A DNA stretch of 64,000 nt, taken from contig CAMFGY010000030.1 of the NCBI GenBank assembly GCA_945952065.1, positions 1 through 64,000 on the forward strand. Reading direction: 5' to 3'. This DNA is from an uncultured Burkholderiales bacterium (lineage in GTDB: Bacteria > Pseudomonadota > Gammaproteobacteria > Burkholderiales > Burkholderiaceae_C). Positions within the stretch are counted from its first letter, which is position 1. Every line of letters begins with the position of its first letter. The notes below the pieces were generated by a model. The model saw nothing but the letters and a program-made list of their open reading frames with translations. It was not told the origin of the DNA and made no database searches. Of this stretch, positions 1 to 10,531 are shown piece after piece. The position numbers and the translations under genes were made by a program.

Positions 1-287
1 TCCTCGTTGGCAGCAGCACGGTCATGGCGATCAACGACTTTTTCAACGGAATTGGCACATTGCCGCAATTCATTTTCAACGTCCCGCAGGACCAGAATCA
101 CCGAAAGCGGCCACTTGCCAAGCCAAGATGCCCGCAAATGCGACTGGGCAGTCGCATCAACGAACGCCTGCCAGTCGCAAACGCGTGGCGCGAGTCGCAG
201 TTCATTTGGCGGCCTACGGTAGTGGCTCTGGCAGCACCGAACGCACCAGTTTCCATCGAAGCAACAAGCCCGGCAATTGTGGGCAAT
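1..287 (-). other. Open frame running off the left edge, no ATG
   Basis: A minus-strand frame stays open from just after a TAA at 288-290 to the window edge (about 95 codons). It has no ATG; the first plausible start is a GTG at 101, which would read VILVLRDVENELRQCANSVE and onward. The part before that is rich in Cys and Arg and looks less protein-like. It could be the 5' end of a gene whose body lies left of the window, or chance. The rest of 1-352 holds only the upstream region of the next gene. Confidence 0.2.
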
Positions 288-352
288 TTACACAGCACGG
301 ACGGCGCGGCTCGGCGTAGTATGGCTTCAAACCATCGCCGCAGGAGGTCGAC

Positions 353-1006
353 ATGAGCCGCGTTCCAAGCCCTCGTTTCCTCTCGACATTGAGTTGCTGC
401 CTGGGGCTGGCCGCCCTGCTCGCGGGCTTGAGCCCTGCGGTGCAGGCCGCCGAGCCCAGCCTGCCGGCTTTGCAAACCAGCCCGAGTTGGCAAGCCCGAT
501 TGCAGCTGAGCAGTTTGGCGCCAAGCGCCCTCCCCTTGTCCAGTGCTTGGGACACCGGCCCTAACAACAGCTCGCGACTGCTCAGCGCCAGCCTGCTGGG
601 CGACTATTACCTGACCGGCTCTGGCCTCGGCGGTGTGTACGGCGGCCTGCGCGCCACCGGGGGCCTGATGCTGGGCTCTTTGGCCCAAAACAACGCCAGC
701 CTGGCCTTGGGTTCCAGCAGCACAGGCTTGGCCCAAGGGCTGACGGTGGGGCAGCGCAGCCTGACGCCCTGGTCGGTGGAGCGTGAAGCCAATGATCCCT
801 TCACCTCGACGTCGTATTTGGGGATTGGCTACTCGGGGCGCTCCCTGCGCGGCGGCTGGGGCTTCAGCGCCGATCTCGGCCTGATGAGCGGCAATATGAG
901 CAACAGCCTGCGCTTGGGCAGCAACCGCGCTCAAAGCATGGAAGACCTGCTGCGCGATCTGCGCTTCAAACCCGTGCTGCAACTGGGCTTGTCGTACAGC
1001 TATTGA
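353..1006 (+). CDS. Putative small outer-membrane beta-barrel protein (217 aa)
   Basis: The start is preceded by a strong AGGAGG ribosome site six bases upstream. Residues 1-33 form a classic signal peptide (hydrophobic run, then VQAAE with cleavage after QAA or nearby). The mature part is rich in Gly, Ser and Leu with alternating polar/hydrophobic stretches (LGIGYSGRSLRGGWGFSADL) and ends in ...LGLSYSY, an aromatic C-terminus as used by the Bam machinery for outer-membrane barrels. The family is not recognised; it is probably a small barrel or OmpA/porin-like surface protein. It stands alone upstream of grxD, 97 bases away. Confidence 0.6.
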   Translation: MSRVPSPRFLSTLSCCLGLAALLAGLSPAVQAAEPSLPALQTSPSWQARLQLSSLAPSALPLSSAWDTGPNNSSRLLSASLLGDYYLTGSGLGGVYGGLRATGGLMLGSLAQNNASLALGSSSTGLAQGLTVGQRSLTPWSVEREANDPFTSTSYLGIGYSGRSLRGGWGFSADLGLMSGNMSNSLRLGSNRAQSMEDLLRDLRFKPVLQLGLSYSY

Positions 1007-1103
1007 AGTCGCCCTTCAGCGCTTTTGACCCGCACCTGCGCAGGTGAAATGGCGCTGACCGATAATCTCCCCCAAGATTTCCACTATTTGGGCGAGATGA
1101 TCC

Positions 1104-1418
1104 ATGAGCGACGTGCAGCAACGTATTGAAGACCTGGTGAAGAACAACCGCGTGATGCTCTTCATGAAGGGTTCGGCGCAATTCCCCATGTGCGGTTTTT
1201 CGGGCCGTGCGGTCCAGATCCTGAAGGCCTGCGGCGCCACCGATCTGAAGACCTTCAATGTGCTGGATGACGCCGAAGTTCGCCAAGGCATCAAGGACTA
1301 CGCCAACTGGCCCACCATCCCCCAGCTCTACATCAACGGTGAGTTCATTGGGGGCTCGGACATCATGATGGAGATGTACGAATCCGGCGAACTGCAGCAG
1401 GCCCTGGCGGCCCGTTGA
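1104..1418 (+). CDS. grxD: Monothiol glutaredoxin, Grx4/GrxD family
   Basis: This 104-aa protein is a class II monothiol glutaredoxin that binds and transfers [2Fe-2S] clusters using glutathione. The signature PMCGFS places the active cysteine at residue 30, and the WPTIPQLYINGEFIGGSDI segment holds the cis-proline and glutathione-binding residues. Length and the N-terminal VQQRIEDLVKNN match the family. Its TGA overlaps the ATG of ubiX (TGATG), so the two are translationally coupled. Confidence 0.95.
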   Translation: MSDVQQRIEDLVKNNRVMLFMKGSAQFPMCGFSGRAVQILKACGATDLKTFNVLDDAEVRQGIKDYANWPTIPQLYINGEFIGGSDIMMEMYESGELQQALAAR

Positions 1419-1990
1419 TGACCCCAACACGACTGGTTCTGGGCGTCACCGGCGCTACCGGTGCGGCCTACAGCCTGCGGCTGCTGCGGCGCAGCCGCGA
1501 ACTGGGCCTGGAAACGCATCTGATCATCACGCCCTCGGGCGTCATCAATGCGCACCATGAGCTGGGCCTGGATCGCAAGGCCTTGGAAGCCGAGGCCAGC
1601 CATGCCTACGCGCCGGGCGATATCGGGGCCTGCGTGGCCAGCGGCAGCTTTGCCACTGCGGCCATGGTGATCGCGCCTTGCTCGATGAAGACCCTGGCCT
1701 CGGTGGCACATGGCTTTGGCGACAACCTGCTGACGCGGGCTGCCGACGTCACGCTGAAAGAACGCCGCCGCCTGATTTTGATGGTGCGTGAGACGCCCTT
1801 CAATCTGGCGCATCTGCGCAATATGGTGGCCGCCACCGAAATGGGCGCCATTTGCTTCCCGCCTCTGCCGGCGTTTTATCACCACCCGCAAAGCATTGAG
1901 GAGTTGGTGAATGAAAGCGTGGAACGGGTGCTGGAGCTGGCCGGCGTGGCCGGAGCCCAGCCCAAAGCCTGGGGCGGCGTCAAAACCTGA
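1418..1990 (+). CDS. ubiX: Flavin prenyltransferase UbiX
   Basis: UbiX joins a dimethylallyl group to FMN to make the prenylated flavin used by the UbiD decarboxylase in ubiquinone synthesis. The 190-aa protein starts MTPTRLVLGVTGATGAAY, the flavin-binding glycine-rich loop, and continues with APCSMKTLASVAHGFGDNL and LILMVRETPFN, all conserved in UbiX/Pad1. I chose the ATG at 1418, which overlaps the grxD stop, over the in-frame TTG three bases earlier. It runs tail to tail with the lytic transglycosylase, only six bases between stops. Confidence 0.95.
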   Translation: MTPTRLVLGVTGATGAAYSLRLLRRSRELGLETHLIITPSGVINAHHELGLDRKALEAEASHAYAPGDIGACVASGSFATAAMVIAPCSMKTLASVAHGFGDNLLTRAADVTLKERRRLILMVRETPFNLAHLRNMVAATEMGAICFPPLPAFYHHPQSIEELVNESVERVLELAGVAGAQPKAWGGVKT

Positions 1991-1996
1991 ACGCGC

Positions 1997-2620
1997 TCAA
2001 ACCTCGCCGGGCATGAGCCATTGCTTGCGCGCAGCGAAGACGGCGCGCGGGTACTCCGGCCGCCCCCGGCTGCCGTTGTAACGCCCCAAGGCCAGATACA
2101 TATCGCCCTGCTCGCGGTCGAGATAGTGGCGAAGGATCACGCAGCCAAAGCGCAGATTGGTCTGCATATGGAAGAGCCGCGAGGCCTGCCCATCGCCAAT
2201 CGACTTGGCCCAAAAAGGCATTACCTGGGTGTAGCCCCGCGCGCCGGCGCTGCTGATCGCGTACTTGCGAAAGCCGCTCTCCACTTGCACCAAGCCCAGC
2301 ATCAGGCTCGGGTCCAGCCCGGCCCGCTTGGCCTCGTACCACACCGTTTCTAAAAACTCGATGCGGGTTTGGGGTTCGCTCTTTCGCGGCTTGAGCTTTT
2401 CACTCATCACGCCCAACCAGCGCAGATAGGCCAGCCGCGCCTCGACATCGTCAAAGCGCGGCTTCGGCGGCGCCGAATAGGCAATGGCCGCACTCAGGGC
2501 CGAGCGCACCGCGTCGGCCAAGGGTTCTTCAAGCTGAGCCCCGGCGTGACCCAAGCGCGGCCAAGACGCAAAGCCGGCGGCCAACGCGCCCAGCAGCAGG
2601 CCGCGTCGATCTCGCTGCAT
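1997..2620 (-). CDS. Lytic transglycosylase, SLT domain
   Basis: This 207-aa enzyme should cleave peptidoglycan between MurNAc and GlcNAc in the periplasm. An RDRRGLLLGALAAGF N-terminus gives a signal peptide with a twin-arginine flavour. The catalytic domain covers about residues 85-200: LMLGLVQVESGFRKYA carries the catalytic Glu, followed by GARGYTQVMPFW and a LALGRYNGSRG segment, all typical of the Slt/MltC fold. I prefer the ATG at 2620 over the TTG at 2629. The gene lies directly behind proS and is probably co-transcribed with it. Confidence 0.85.
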   Translation of the reverse strand: MQRDRRGLLLGALAAGFASWPRLGHAGAQLEEPLADAVRSALSAAIAYSAPPKPRFDDVEARLAYLRWLGVMSEKLKPRKSEPQTRIEFLETVWYEAKRAGLDPSLMLGLVQVESGFRKYAISSAGARGYTQVMPFWAKSIGDGQASRLFHMQTNLRFGCVILRHYLDREQGDMYLALGRYNGSRGRPEYPRAVFAARKQWLMPGEV

Positions 2621-2625
2621 CGCGG

Positions 2626-4371
2626 TCAAGTCGTCAGCTTGGCCTTGAGCTGCGCCAAGACCTCTTCCAGGCTCAGCTTGCTGGCGGCGGTGTCACGGCG
2701 GCCTTGATATTCAACTTGGCCTTCTTTCAAGCCGCGATCGGAGATCACCACGCGGTGCGGCACGCCCACCAACTCCCAGTCGGCAAACATCGCGCCCGGG
2801 CGCTCGCCACGGTCGTCCAGCAGCACATCAATGCCCAGCGCCGCCAAGTCGTCATGCAGCTTGTGCGCAGCGGCCTTGACCTCTTCGCTGCGGTCCATGC
2901 CGATCGGGCACACCACCACGCTGAAGGGCGCAATCGCGTCCGGCCAGATGATGCCGCGCTCGTCATGGCTTTGTTCGATGGCTGCGCCCAGGATGCGGGT
3001 CACCCCAATGCCGTAGCAGCCCATCACCATCAGCTGAGGCTTGCCGTTCTCGTCCAGGAAGGTGGCCTTCATATCGGCCGAGTACTTGGTGCCCAGCAAG
3101 AACACATGGCCCACTTCGATGCCGCGCTGGATCGCCAACACGCCCTTGCCATCCGGCGAGGGGTCACCGGCGACGACATTGCGGATGTCGGCCACCAGAT
3201 CGGGTTCAGGCAGGTCACGGCCCCAGTTCGCGCCGGTGAAGTGGAAGTCGGCCTCATTGGCGCCGCAGACAAAGTCGCTCATCAAAGCGACGGTGCGATC
3301 CGCCACGACCTTGACCGGCTTGCGCAACTGAATCGGGCCGAGGAAGCCCGGCTTGCTGCCAAAGTGCTCTTCAATTTCGCTGACCGTGGCAAAGCGGAAG
3401 CCGGCTTTCAGGCCTTCGATCTTGCCGGCTTTGACTTCGTTCAAGTCGTGGTCACCCCGCAGCAACAAGAGCCAAACAGTGCTCTTGACGATTTCGCCCT
3501 GCTCATTGAGCTCATCGCTGGCCAGCACAATGGACTTGACGGTTTGGGTCAGCGGCAGACCCAACAAAGCGGCCACGTCCTCGCAAGTGCTCTTGGCCGG
3601 CGTGGCGGTCTTGGTCAGCGGCTGCGTTGCGCCAGCGCGTTCGTTCAGCAAGGCCACACCTTCGGCCAACTCGATATTGGCGGCGTAGTCGCTGCTGGGG
3701 CAGTAGACGATGGCGTCTTCGCCGGTTTCTGCAATCACCTGGAACTCATGCGAGATCTCGCCGCCAATGGCGCCGGTGTCGGCCGCTACCGCACGGTACT
3801 GCAGACCAAAGCGATCAAAGATGCGCTGGTAGGCGGCATACATGCCCTGGTAGCTGACGGTGGCCGAGGCCACATCGCGGTCGAAGGAATAGGCATCCTT
3901 CATGGTGAACTCGCGCCCACGCATCACACCAAAGCGCGGACGGCGCTCATCACGGAACTTGGTCTGGATGTGGAAGAAGTTTTTCGGCAGCTGCTTGTAG
4001 CTGCGCAACTCCTGCCGCGCGATATCGGTCATCACCTCTTCGGAGGTGGGCTGGATGATGAAGTCGCGGCCATGGCGGTCTTTCACGCGCATCAGCTCGG
4101 GCCCCATCTTGTCGAAGCGGCCGGTTTCTTGCCACAACTCGGCCGGCTGCACCACCGGCATCAACAGCTCCACCGCCCCCGCGCGCGTCATTTCTTCGCG
4201 GATGATGGCCTCGACCTTGCGGATCACCCGCAAGCCCATGGGCATGTAGTTGTAAATGCCTGCGCCGATGCGTTTGATCATGCCGGCTCGCATCATCAGT
4301 TTGTGGCTGACAACCTCGGCGTCGGCGGGAGCTTCCTTGAGCGTGGAGACAAAAAACTGGCTGGCTTTCAT
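2626..4371 (-). CDS. proS: Prolyl-tRNA synthetase
   Basis: The 581-aa class II synthetase charges tRNA-Pro. It has the long bacterial form: motif 2 near [20 protein letters not shown], an inserted YbaK-like editing domain roughly from residue 230 to 400 that deacylates Ala-tRNA-Pro, motif 3 around [17 protein letters not shown], and a C-terminal anticodon-binding domain. The start [19 protein letters not shown] is the canonical one. It is divergent from rppH with 121 bases between the starts. Confidence 0.97.
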   Translation of the reverse strand: MKASQFFVSTLKEAPADAEVVSHKLMMRAGMIKRIGAGIYNYMPMGLRVIRKVEAIIREEMTRAGAVELLMPVVQPAELWQETGRFDKMGPELMRVKDRHGRDFIIQPTSEEVMTDIARQELRSYKQLPKNFFHIQTKFRDERRPRFGVMRGREFTMKDAYSFDRDVASATVSYQGMYAAYQRIFDRFGLQYRAVAADTGAIGGEISHEFQVIAETGEDAIVYCPSSDYAANIELAEGVALLNERAGATQPLTKTATPAKSTCEDVAALLGLPLTQTVKSIVLASDELNEQGEIVKSTVWLLLLRGDHDLNEVKAGKIEGLKAGFRFATVSEIEEHFGSKPGFLGPIQLRKPVKVVADRTVALMSDFVCGANEADFHFTGANWGRDLPEPDLVADIRNVVAGDPSPDGKGVLAIQRGIEVGHVFLLGTKYSADMKATFLDENGKPQLMVMGCYGIGVTRILGAAIEQSHDERGIIWPDAIAPFSVVVCPIGMDRSEEVKAAAHKLHDDLAALGIDVLLDDRGERPGAMFADWELVGVPHRVVISDRGLKEGQVEYQGRRDTAASKLSLEEVLAQLKAKLTT

Positions 4372-4492
4372 GGCGCTTGGCAGGGCTCGACCGTCAAGGA
4401 CGAGCGGGGTTCAGGTCTGAGGGTTAGCGAGGACGATGCCAGAAAGGCATCCCAATGCAATAATTGATCTAACTAAAGATTAGAGGTTGATT

Positions 4493-5149
4493 ATGCTCGA
4501 CCGTGACGGCTTCCGGCCCAACGTCGGCATCATCCTGCTCAACCACCGGAATGAAGTGTTTTGGGGCAAGCGCATCCGCACGCATTCTTGGCAGTTCCCG
4601 CAAGGGGGCATCAACTATGGTGAAACGCCTGAGCAGGCGATGTTTCGTGAGCTCCATGAAGAAGTGGGGCTGACTCCTGACCATGTGCAGATCATTGCGC
4701 GCACGCGCGACTGGCTGCGCTATGAGGTACCCGACCACTTCATCAGGCGTGATGCCCGCGGCCATTACCGCGGCCAAAAGCAGATCTGGTTCCTGCTGCA
4801 GATGCTGGGGCGCGACTCCGACATGAATCTGCGCGCCACCAATCACCCCGAGTTCGATGCCTGGCGTTGGAATGACTACTGGGTGCCGCTGGAGGCTGTG
4901 ATCGAGTTCAAACGCGGGGTGTATGAAAACGCGCTGACGGAGTTGGCGCGCTATTTGCCGCGCATCAACCATCACAACCGCTATCTGCGCGGCGGCATGC
5001 GCCCGCACCCGCAGCGCGGCGATGCAGCAGGCCATCATCACCCCAATCCGGGGGCTGATCGGCATGCGGATTCGGGCGGCGCCAATGCGCAAGGCGAGGC
5101 TTCTGCCCCCACTCAGCACAGCGACTCCGCGCCAAACAAAGCGGAGTAA
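4493..5149 (+). CDS. rppH: RNA pyrophosphohydrolase RppH (Nudix)
   Basis: RppH removes pyrophosphate from the 5' end of triphosphorylated RNA and so starts mRNA decay. The Nudix box is complete, running from GGINYGE through RELHEEVGL at about residues 37-60, after WQFPQGG. The start [17 protein letters not shown] at the ATG 4493 is the family start and has GAGG six bases upstream; a TTG at 4487 is less likely. The C-terminal 50 residues (His/Gln/Ala-rich) are longer than in E. coli and look disordered. Confidence 0.93.
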   Translation: MLDRDGFRPNVGIILLNHRNEVFWGKRIRTHSWQFPQGGINYGETPEQAMFRELHEEVGLTPDHVQIIARTRDWLRYEVPDHFIRRDARGHYRGQKQIWFLLQMLGRDSDMNLRATNHPEFDAWRWNDYWVPLEAVIEFKRGVYENALTELARYLPRINHHNRYLRGGMRPHPQRGDAAGHHHPNPGADRHADSGGANAQGEASAPTQHSDSAPNKAE

Positions 5150-5223
5150 TAGACTGAGACTGCGTCTGGGGCCGCTTCAGCAGCCCCTCTTGTAGCTCAA
5201 GCAGGGCCGCGGGCTGATGCGGC

Positions 5224-7454
<2,231 letters not shown>

Positions 7455-7517
7455 TTAAGGCAAAGCCCTTCGCCACCCCAACCGGGCGCAAAGCGCTTTG
7501 CTGCAGCCTGAAAAAGC

Positions 7518-7544
7518 AAAAGCCCCAGCGAGCCGGGGCTTTTT
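7518..7544. terminator. Hairpin terminator between rpmA and obgE
   Basis: An inverted repeat AAAGCCCC ... GGGGCTTT with an 8-base loop is flanked by A- and T-runs, so it can work in both directions. Read on the minus strand it follows the rpmA stop by about 55 bases and would end or attenuate the rplU-rpmA message before obgE. Confidence 0.75.
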
Positions 7545-7600
7545 GTTCACCTGATGCAGGCGGTCGGCTGCTGCCCTCCGCCTGCGGTGCACATCGGCGA

Positions 7601-7858
7601 TCAGATGGCGGTCACGAAGACGGTCTGACGGCTCTTTTCACCCTTGACGGCAAACGAAACTTGGCCGTCAACCAGGGCGTACAAGGTGTGGTCCTTGCCG
7701 ATACCGACATTGGTGCCGGGATGGAACTTGGTACCGCGCTGACGCACGATGATGGAACCTGCAGAGATGGTCTGGCCACCGAAGGCCTTCACACCGAGCA
7801 TCTTAGGTTTGGAGTCGCGGCCGTTTCGCGTGGAACCGCCGCCCTTTTTCTGTGCCAT
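7601..7858 (-). CDS. rpmA: Ribosomal protein bL27
   Basis: The 85-aa protein of the large subunit sits near the peptidyl-transferase centre. [16 protein letters not shown] is the diagnostic N-terminus, followed by [22 protein letters not shown]. Its ATG lies 42 bases after the rplU stop with a GGAG ribosome site (AAGGAGCTAATCC). Confidence 0.98.
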   Translation of the reverse strand: MAQKKGGGSTRNGRDSKPKMLGVKAFGGQTISAGSIIVRQRGTKFHPGTNVGIGKDHTLYALVDGQVSFAVKGEKSRQTVFVTAI

Positions 7859-7900
7859 GGATTAGCTCCTTGAGACTATTGGGGAAGAAGTCGGACTGGC

Positions 7901-8212
7901 TCAGCCGTTCACCGTGCTGATCAACAGCTCGGTGTACGTCTGGCGATGGCCTTGACTCTTCTTGTAGTGCTTACGACGACGCAACTTGAAGATGCGCACT
8001 TTGTCGTGCTTACCGTGAGCCACAACAGTGGCATTGACGCTAGCGCCCGTAACCAAGGGAGTGCCAACCTTCAACTCTGCGCCGCTACCCACGGCGAGAA
8101 CTTGGTCAATCACAATCTCTTGGCCAACATCCGCAGCAATCTGTTCTACCTTGATCTTTTCGCCAGCAGCAACTCGGTATTGCTTGCCGCCGGTTTTTAT
8201 GACCGCGTACAT
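7901..8212 (-). CDS. rplU: Ribosomal protein bL21
   Basis: The 103-aa large-subunit protein that binds 23S r[21 protein letters not shown] and the basic [17 protein letters not shown] segment are diagnostic. It is the first gene of rplU-rpmA(-obgE-proB), with a leader of roughly 105 nt from the promoter described at 8325-8353. Confidence 0.98.
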   Translation of the reverse strand: MYAVIKTGGKQYRVAAGEKIKVEQIAADVGQEIVIDQVLAVGSGAELKVGTPLVTGASVNATVVAHGKHDKVRIFKLRRRKHYKKSQGHRQTYTELLISTVNG

Positions 8213-8324
8213 ATCAGCCCTTTCAATTAAACCTACCCGTTTTTTTGTTTCATTCGTTTAATCCACGAAGCAAAACCAAAACGGGCCTCAACTCAGCAGC
8301 CAAGTTTCGGCCGCAGAGCCCGCG

Positions 8325-8353
8325 ATGATAGCATGCTTAGTGGAAAACGCCAA
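8325..8353 (-). promoter_or_regulatory. Sigma-70 promoter of rplU-rpmA
   Basis: On the minus strand TTGGCG (8353-8348) and TATCAT (8330-8325) are separated by exactly 17 bases, a good sigma-70 match. Transcription would start near 8318 and leave a leader of about 105 nt before rplU. Confidence 0.65.
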
Positions 8354-8415
8354 GTCCGCCGCTTTGCGGCGGCGGCAGGGCGCCACACAGCGCACGCGTC
8401 AACACGGCGTCCTGC

Positions 8416-8444
8416 CTTTAGGGCTCTCGGGCTCTTCCTATAAT
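8416..8444 (+). promoter_or_regulatory. Likely promoter of ispB
   Basis: A perfect -10 hexamer TATAAT lies at 8439-8444, 28 bases before the GTG of ispB. The -35 position (CTTTAG at 17-base spacing) is poor, so the promoter may depend on the -10 region. It is divergent from the rplU promoter. Confidence 0.45.
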
Positions 8445-8472
8445 CCCAGCTTCGTTCAAAAGAGAGCCGAGA

Positions 8473-9477
8473 GTGCACGCCGCTTCTGCTTCGACCCCTT
8501 CTACCCTCCCCAGCGTTCGAGAGGCACTCACCCAACTTTCAGCAGAGATGCTGGAAGTGGATGCCGTCATTGCGCGTCGCCTGCAGTCGGACGTTGCATT
8601 GATCAACCAGATTGCCGGCTACATCGTGCATGCCGGCGGCAAGCGCATGCGCCCCAAGCTGGTGCTTCTGTTCGCCAACGCGCTTGGCTTTACAGGCGCA
8701 GAGCGCTTTGAGTTGGCCGCTGTGGTGGAGTTCATTCACACCGCCACCTTGCTGCATGACGATGTGGTGGACGAGTCTTCGCTGCGTCGCGGCAAACAAA
8801 CCGCCAACGCCCTGTTCGGCAATGCCGCCAGCGTCTTGGTGGGCGACTTTTTGTATTCGCGCGCTTTCCAGATGATGGTCTCGGCCAACCGCATGCGGGT
8901 GCTCGAGGTGCTGGCCGAAGCCACCAACATCATTGCGGAAGGCGAGGTGCTGCAGTTGATGAATATGCATGACCCCGATATCTCGGTGGAAAGCTATCTG
9001 CGTGTCATCCGCTTCAAAACCGCCAAACTGTTCGAAGCCAGCGCTCGTCTTGGTGCCGTGTTGGCGGACAGCAGCCCCGAGATCGAAGAAGCCTGCGCAG
9101 GCTATGGCCGCGCCTTGGGCACCGCCTTCCAGTTGATCGACGATGTGCTGGACTATGAAGGCGACAGCCAAGCCTTGGGCAAAAACGTCGGCGACGACTT
9201 GCGCGAAGGCAAGACCACCCTGCCCTTGCTGATCGCCATGGAGCGCGGCACCGAGGAACAGCGCCTCTTGATCCGTCACGCCATCGAACATGGCGAGTTG
9301 GAACGCTTGAGCGAGATTGTCGAAATCGTTCGCGCGACCGGCGCGCTTGAAGCCACCCGTGATGCGGCGCGCGCCGAGGCCCAGTTGGCCAAAGACTGTC
9401 TGCAGCGCCTGCCTGCCAATATGTGGCGTGAATCTCTGCTAGAATTCGCGGCTCAGTCGGTGGATCGCTCCTTTTAA
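8473..9477 (+). CDS. ispB: Octaprenyl/polyprenyl diphosphate synthase
   Basis: Makes the long isoprenoid side chain of ubiquinone. The 334-aa trans-prenyltransferase has the first aspartate-rich motif LLHDDVVDES near residue 95 and the second QLIDDVLDYEGD near residue 222, plus GGKRMRPKL and GNAASVLVGDFLYSRAF. The GTG start is chosen because the following VREALTQLSAEMLEVDAVIA aligns with the E. coli IspB N-terminus; the next ATG would cut this. It is divergent from rplU, a common arrangement. Confidence 0.95.
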   Translation: MHAASASTPSTLPSVREALTQLSAEMLEVDAVIARRLQSDVALINQIAGYIVHAGGKRMRPKLVLLFANALGFTGAERFELAAVVEFIHTATLLHDDVVDESSLRRGKQTANALFGNAASVLVGDFLYSRAFQMMVSANRMRVLEVLAEATNIIAEGEVLQLMNMHDPDISVESYLRVIRFKTAKLFEASARLGAVLADSSPEIEEACAGYGRALGTAFQLIDDVLDYEGDSQALGKNVGDDLREGKTTLPLLIAMERGTEEQRLLIRHAIEHGELERLSEIVEIVRATGALEATRDAARAEAQLAKDCLQRLPANMWRESLLEFAAQSVDRSF

Positions 9478-9546
9478 GCGAGTCATTCAACGACAAAACT
9501 TAAAGCCGGCTTTGAAGCAATAACAGACAAGGCCGGCGCAAAAATT

Positions 9547-9623
9547 CGGGGTGTAGCGTAGTCTGGTAGCGCGCCACGTTCGGGACGTGGAGGCCGGAGG
9601 TTCGAATCCTCTCACCCCGACCA
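9547..9623 (+). tRNA. tRNA-Pro (anticodon CGG)
   Basis: The 77-nt sequence folds as a full cloverleaf: acceptor CGGGGTG/CACCCCG, anticodon stem CCACG/CGTGG with loop TTCGGGA (anticodon CGG), T-arm GGAGG-TTCGAAT-CCTCT, and an encoded CCA. It reads CCG proline codons, common in this G+C-rich genome. Confidence 0.97.
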
Positions 9624-9651
9624 GTTTTTTCTGAGCTGATAGCTCATGTGC

Positions 9652-9675
9652 AAAGCCCCAGTCACTGGGGCTTTG
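9652..9675 (+). terminator. Hairpin terminator after tRNA-Pro
   Basis: AAAGCCCCAG and CTGGGGCTTT form an inverted repeat with a very short loop 28 bases after the tRNA. The T-run is short, so termination may be moderate. Confidence 0.55.
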
Positions 9676-9969
9676 TCGTTTCTGCCCCTCGAAAGGGCTG
9701 GGTTCAGCGGTTCACGCAAGCCCTGCCGAGCAACGCTTGTCGGCTCGCCTTGCCATCAGCCCTTTCTGCATCAGCTGGTGTCCACGCCCCCCAAAAAAGC
9801 GGCTGCGCCTGAGGGGTGCATGCCAACCGTACCGAACGGCCCGCGATCACGGGCGTCGGCGGGTGCGCAATCCAGGCCGCGTTCGCCCGCGCAAAAACAT
9901 CCGCCGGAGCCGACTCAACAGCAGCCAGAACAAAACATTAGCAAGCATCCGTCGAGCACAAAGCGTTCA
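9676..9969. other. Intergenic stretch with no recognised gene
   Basis: Frames here are Arg/Pro/Ser-rich, lack ribosome sites and resemble no family. I see no gene, tRNA or clear repeat between the tRNA terminator and the 3' end of the small membrane protein. Confidence 0.5.
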
Positions 9970-10164
9970 TCAAGACCAGCTGTAAAGCAGCAAGGCCGCC
10001 AGGGCGAACAGGCCCATCAAACCATACAGGCCGCGACGCAGCACTGCCGACAAGCGTCGCCGTGCACGTCGCGGCGCCTCGCCAGGCTCGAACAAGTCTT
10101 CGGCAAAGGCCTCACTGCGGTACAGCGAATTCATGGGATTGGATGTGGGGGGTTCGCTGAGCAT
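9970..10164 (-). CDS. Small single-pass membrane protein (64 aa)
   Basis: The ATG at 10164 follows an AGGAGG ribosome site with a four-base spacer, the main reason to believe this small gene. The first 45 residues are polar and end in a dense basic patch (RRARRRLSAVLRR); residues 45-62 form one hydrophobic helix (LYGLMGLFALAALLLYS). The topology suggests a cytoplasmic N-terminus and a C-terminal anchor. The family is not recognised. Confidence 0.55.
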   Translation of the reverse strand: MLSEPPTSNPMNSLYRSEAFAEDLFEPGEAPRRARRRLSAVLRRGLYGLMGLFALAALLLYSWS

Positions 10165-10531
10165 GACACCTCCTCTTGGCTAGGGCTCGGCCTCGTTCTC
10201 GTCCTGGTTTTCAGCCATCCCAACACTATCGCGGCCACTCACCCTGCCAAGGCTTGGCAAGCGGTAATCGGCCGGTTTCAATTGCAAGCAGATGTTGCAA
10301 GCGATGTGTTTGGAGCCGGCCTGTCTCAACGACGGTGGGGCTTCGAGACAGTGGCTAACGCTGCCCGTGCGGCCGCCAAACTCAAAGAGATCGAGATCGA
10401 TGTCAGCGCCAGCAAAAGCGCGGCAATGCCCCCAGCTGCAGGCCAATGCTCTACCGGCCTCAAACTGCCGTAAGCGGCCTATGTGCCAAGCAGCTGGATG
10501 CGCAAGCCTCTTGCGCGGACTGCGAAGTTCC
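10165..10531. other. Intergenic stretch, no supported gene
   Basis: It lies between the end of the LRR kinase and the start of the small membrane protein. Frames on either strand have no ribosome site and no protein-like composition. It probably contains the promoter of the small membrane gene, but I cannot point to a convincing -35/-10 pair. Confidence 0.45.

Noticed and set aside
98-982. 294-codon minus-strand frame
   Set aside because: Gln/Ala/Arg-rich complement of the outer-membrane-like gene at 353-1006, which has a strong ribosome site and signal peptide.
1033-1046. Perfect palindrome CACCTGCGCAGGTG before grxD
   Set aside because: It may be a weak terminator or operator, but there is no T-run, no second copy and no matching promoter spacing, so no role can be supported.
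9646-10473. 275-codon plus-strand frame
   Set aside because: Starts inside the tRNA terminator, has no ribosome site and runs opposite the small membrane gene with its AGGAGG.
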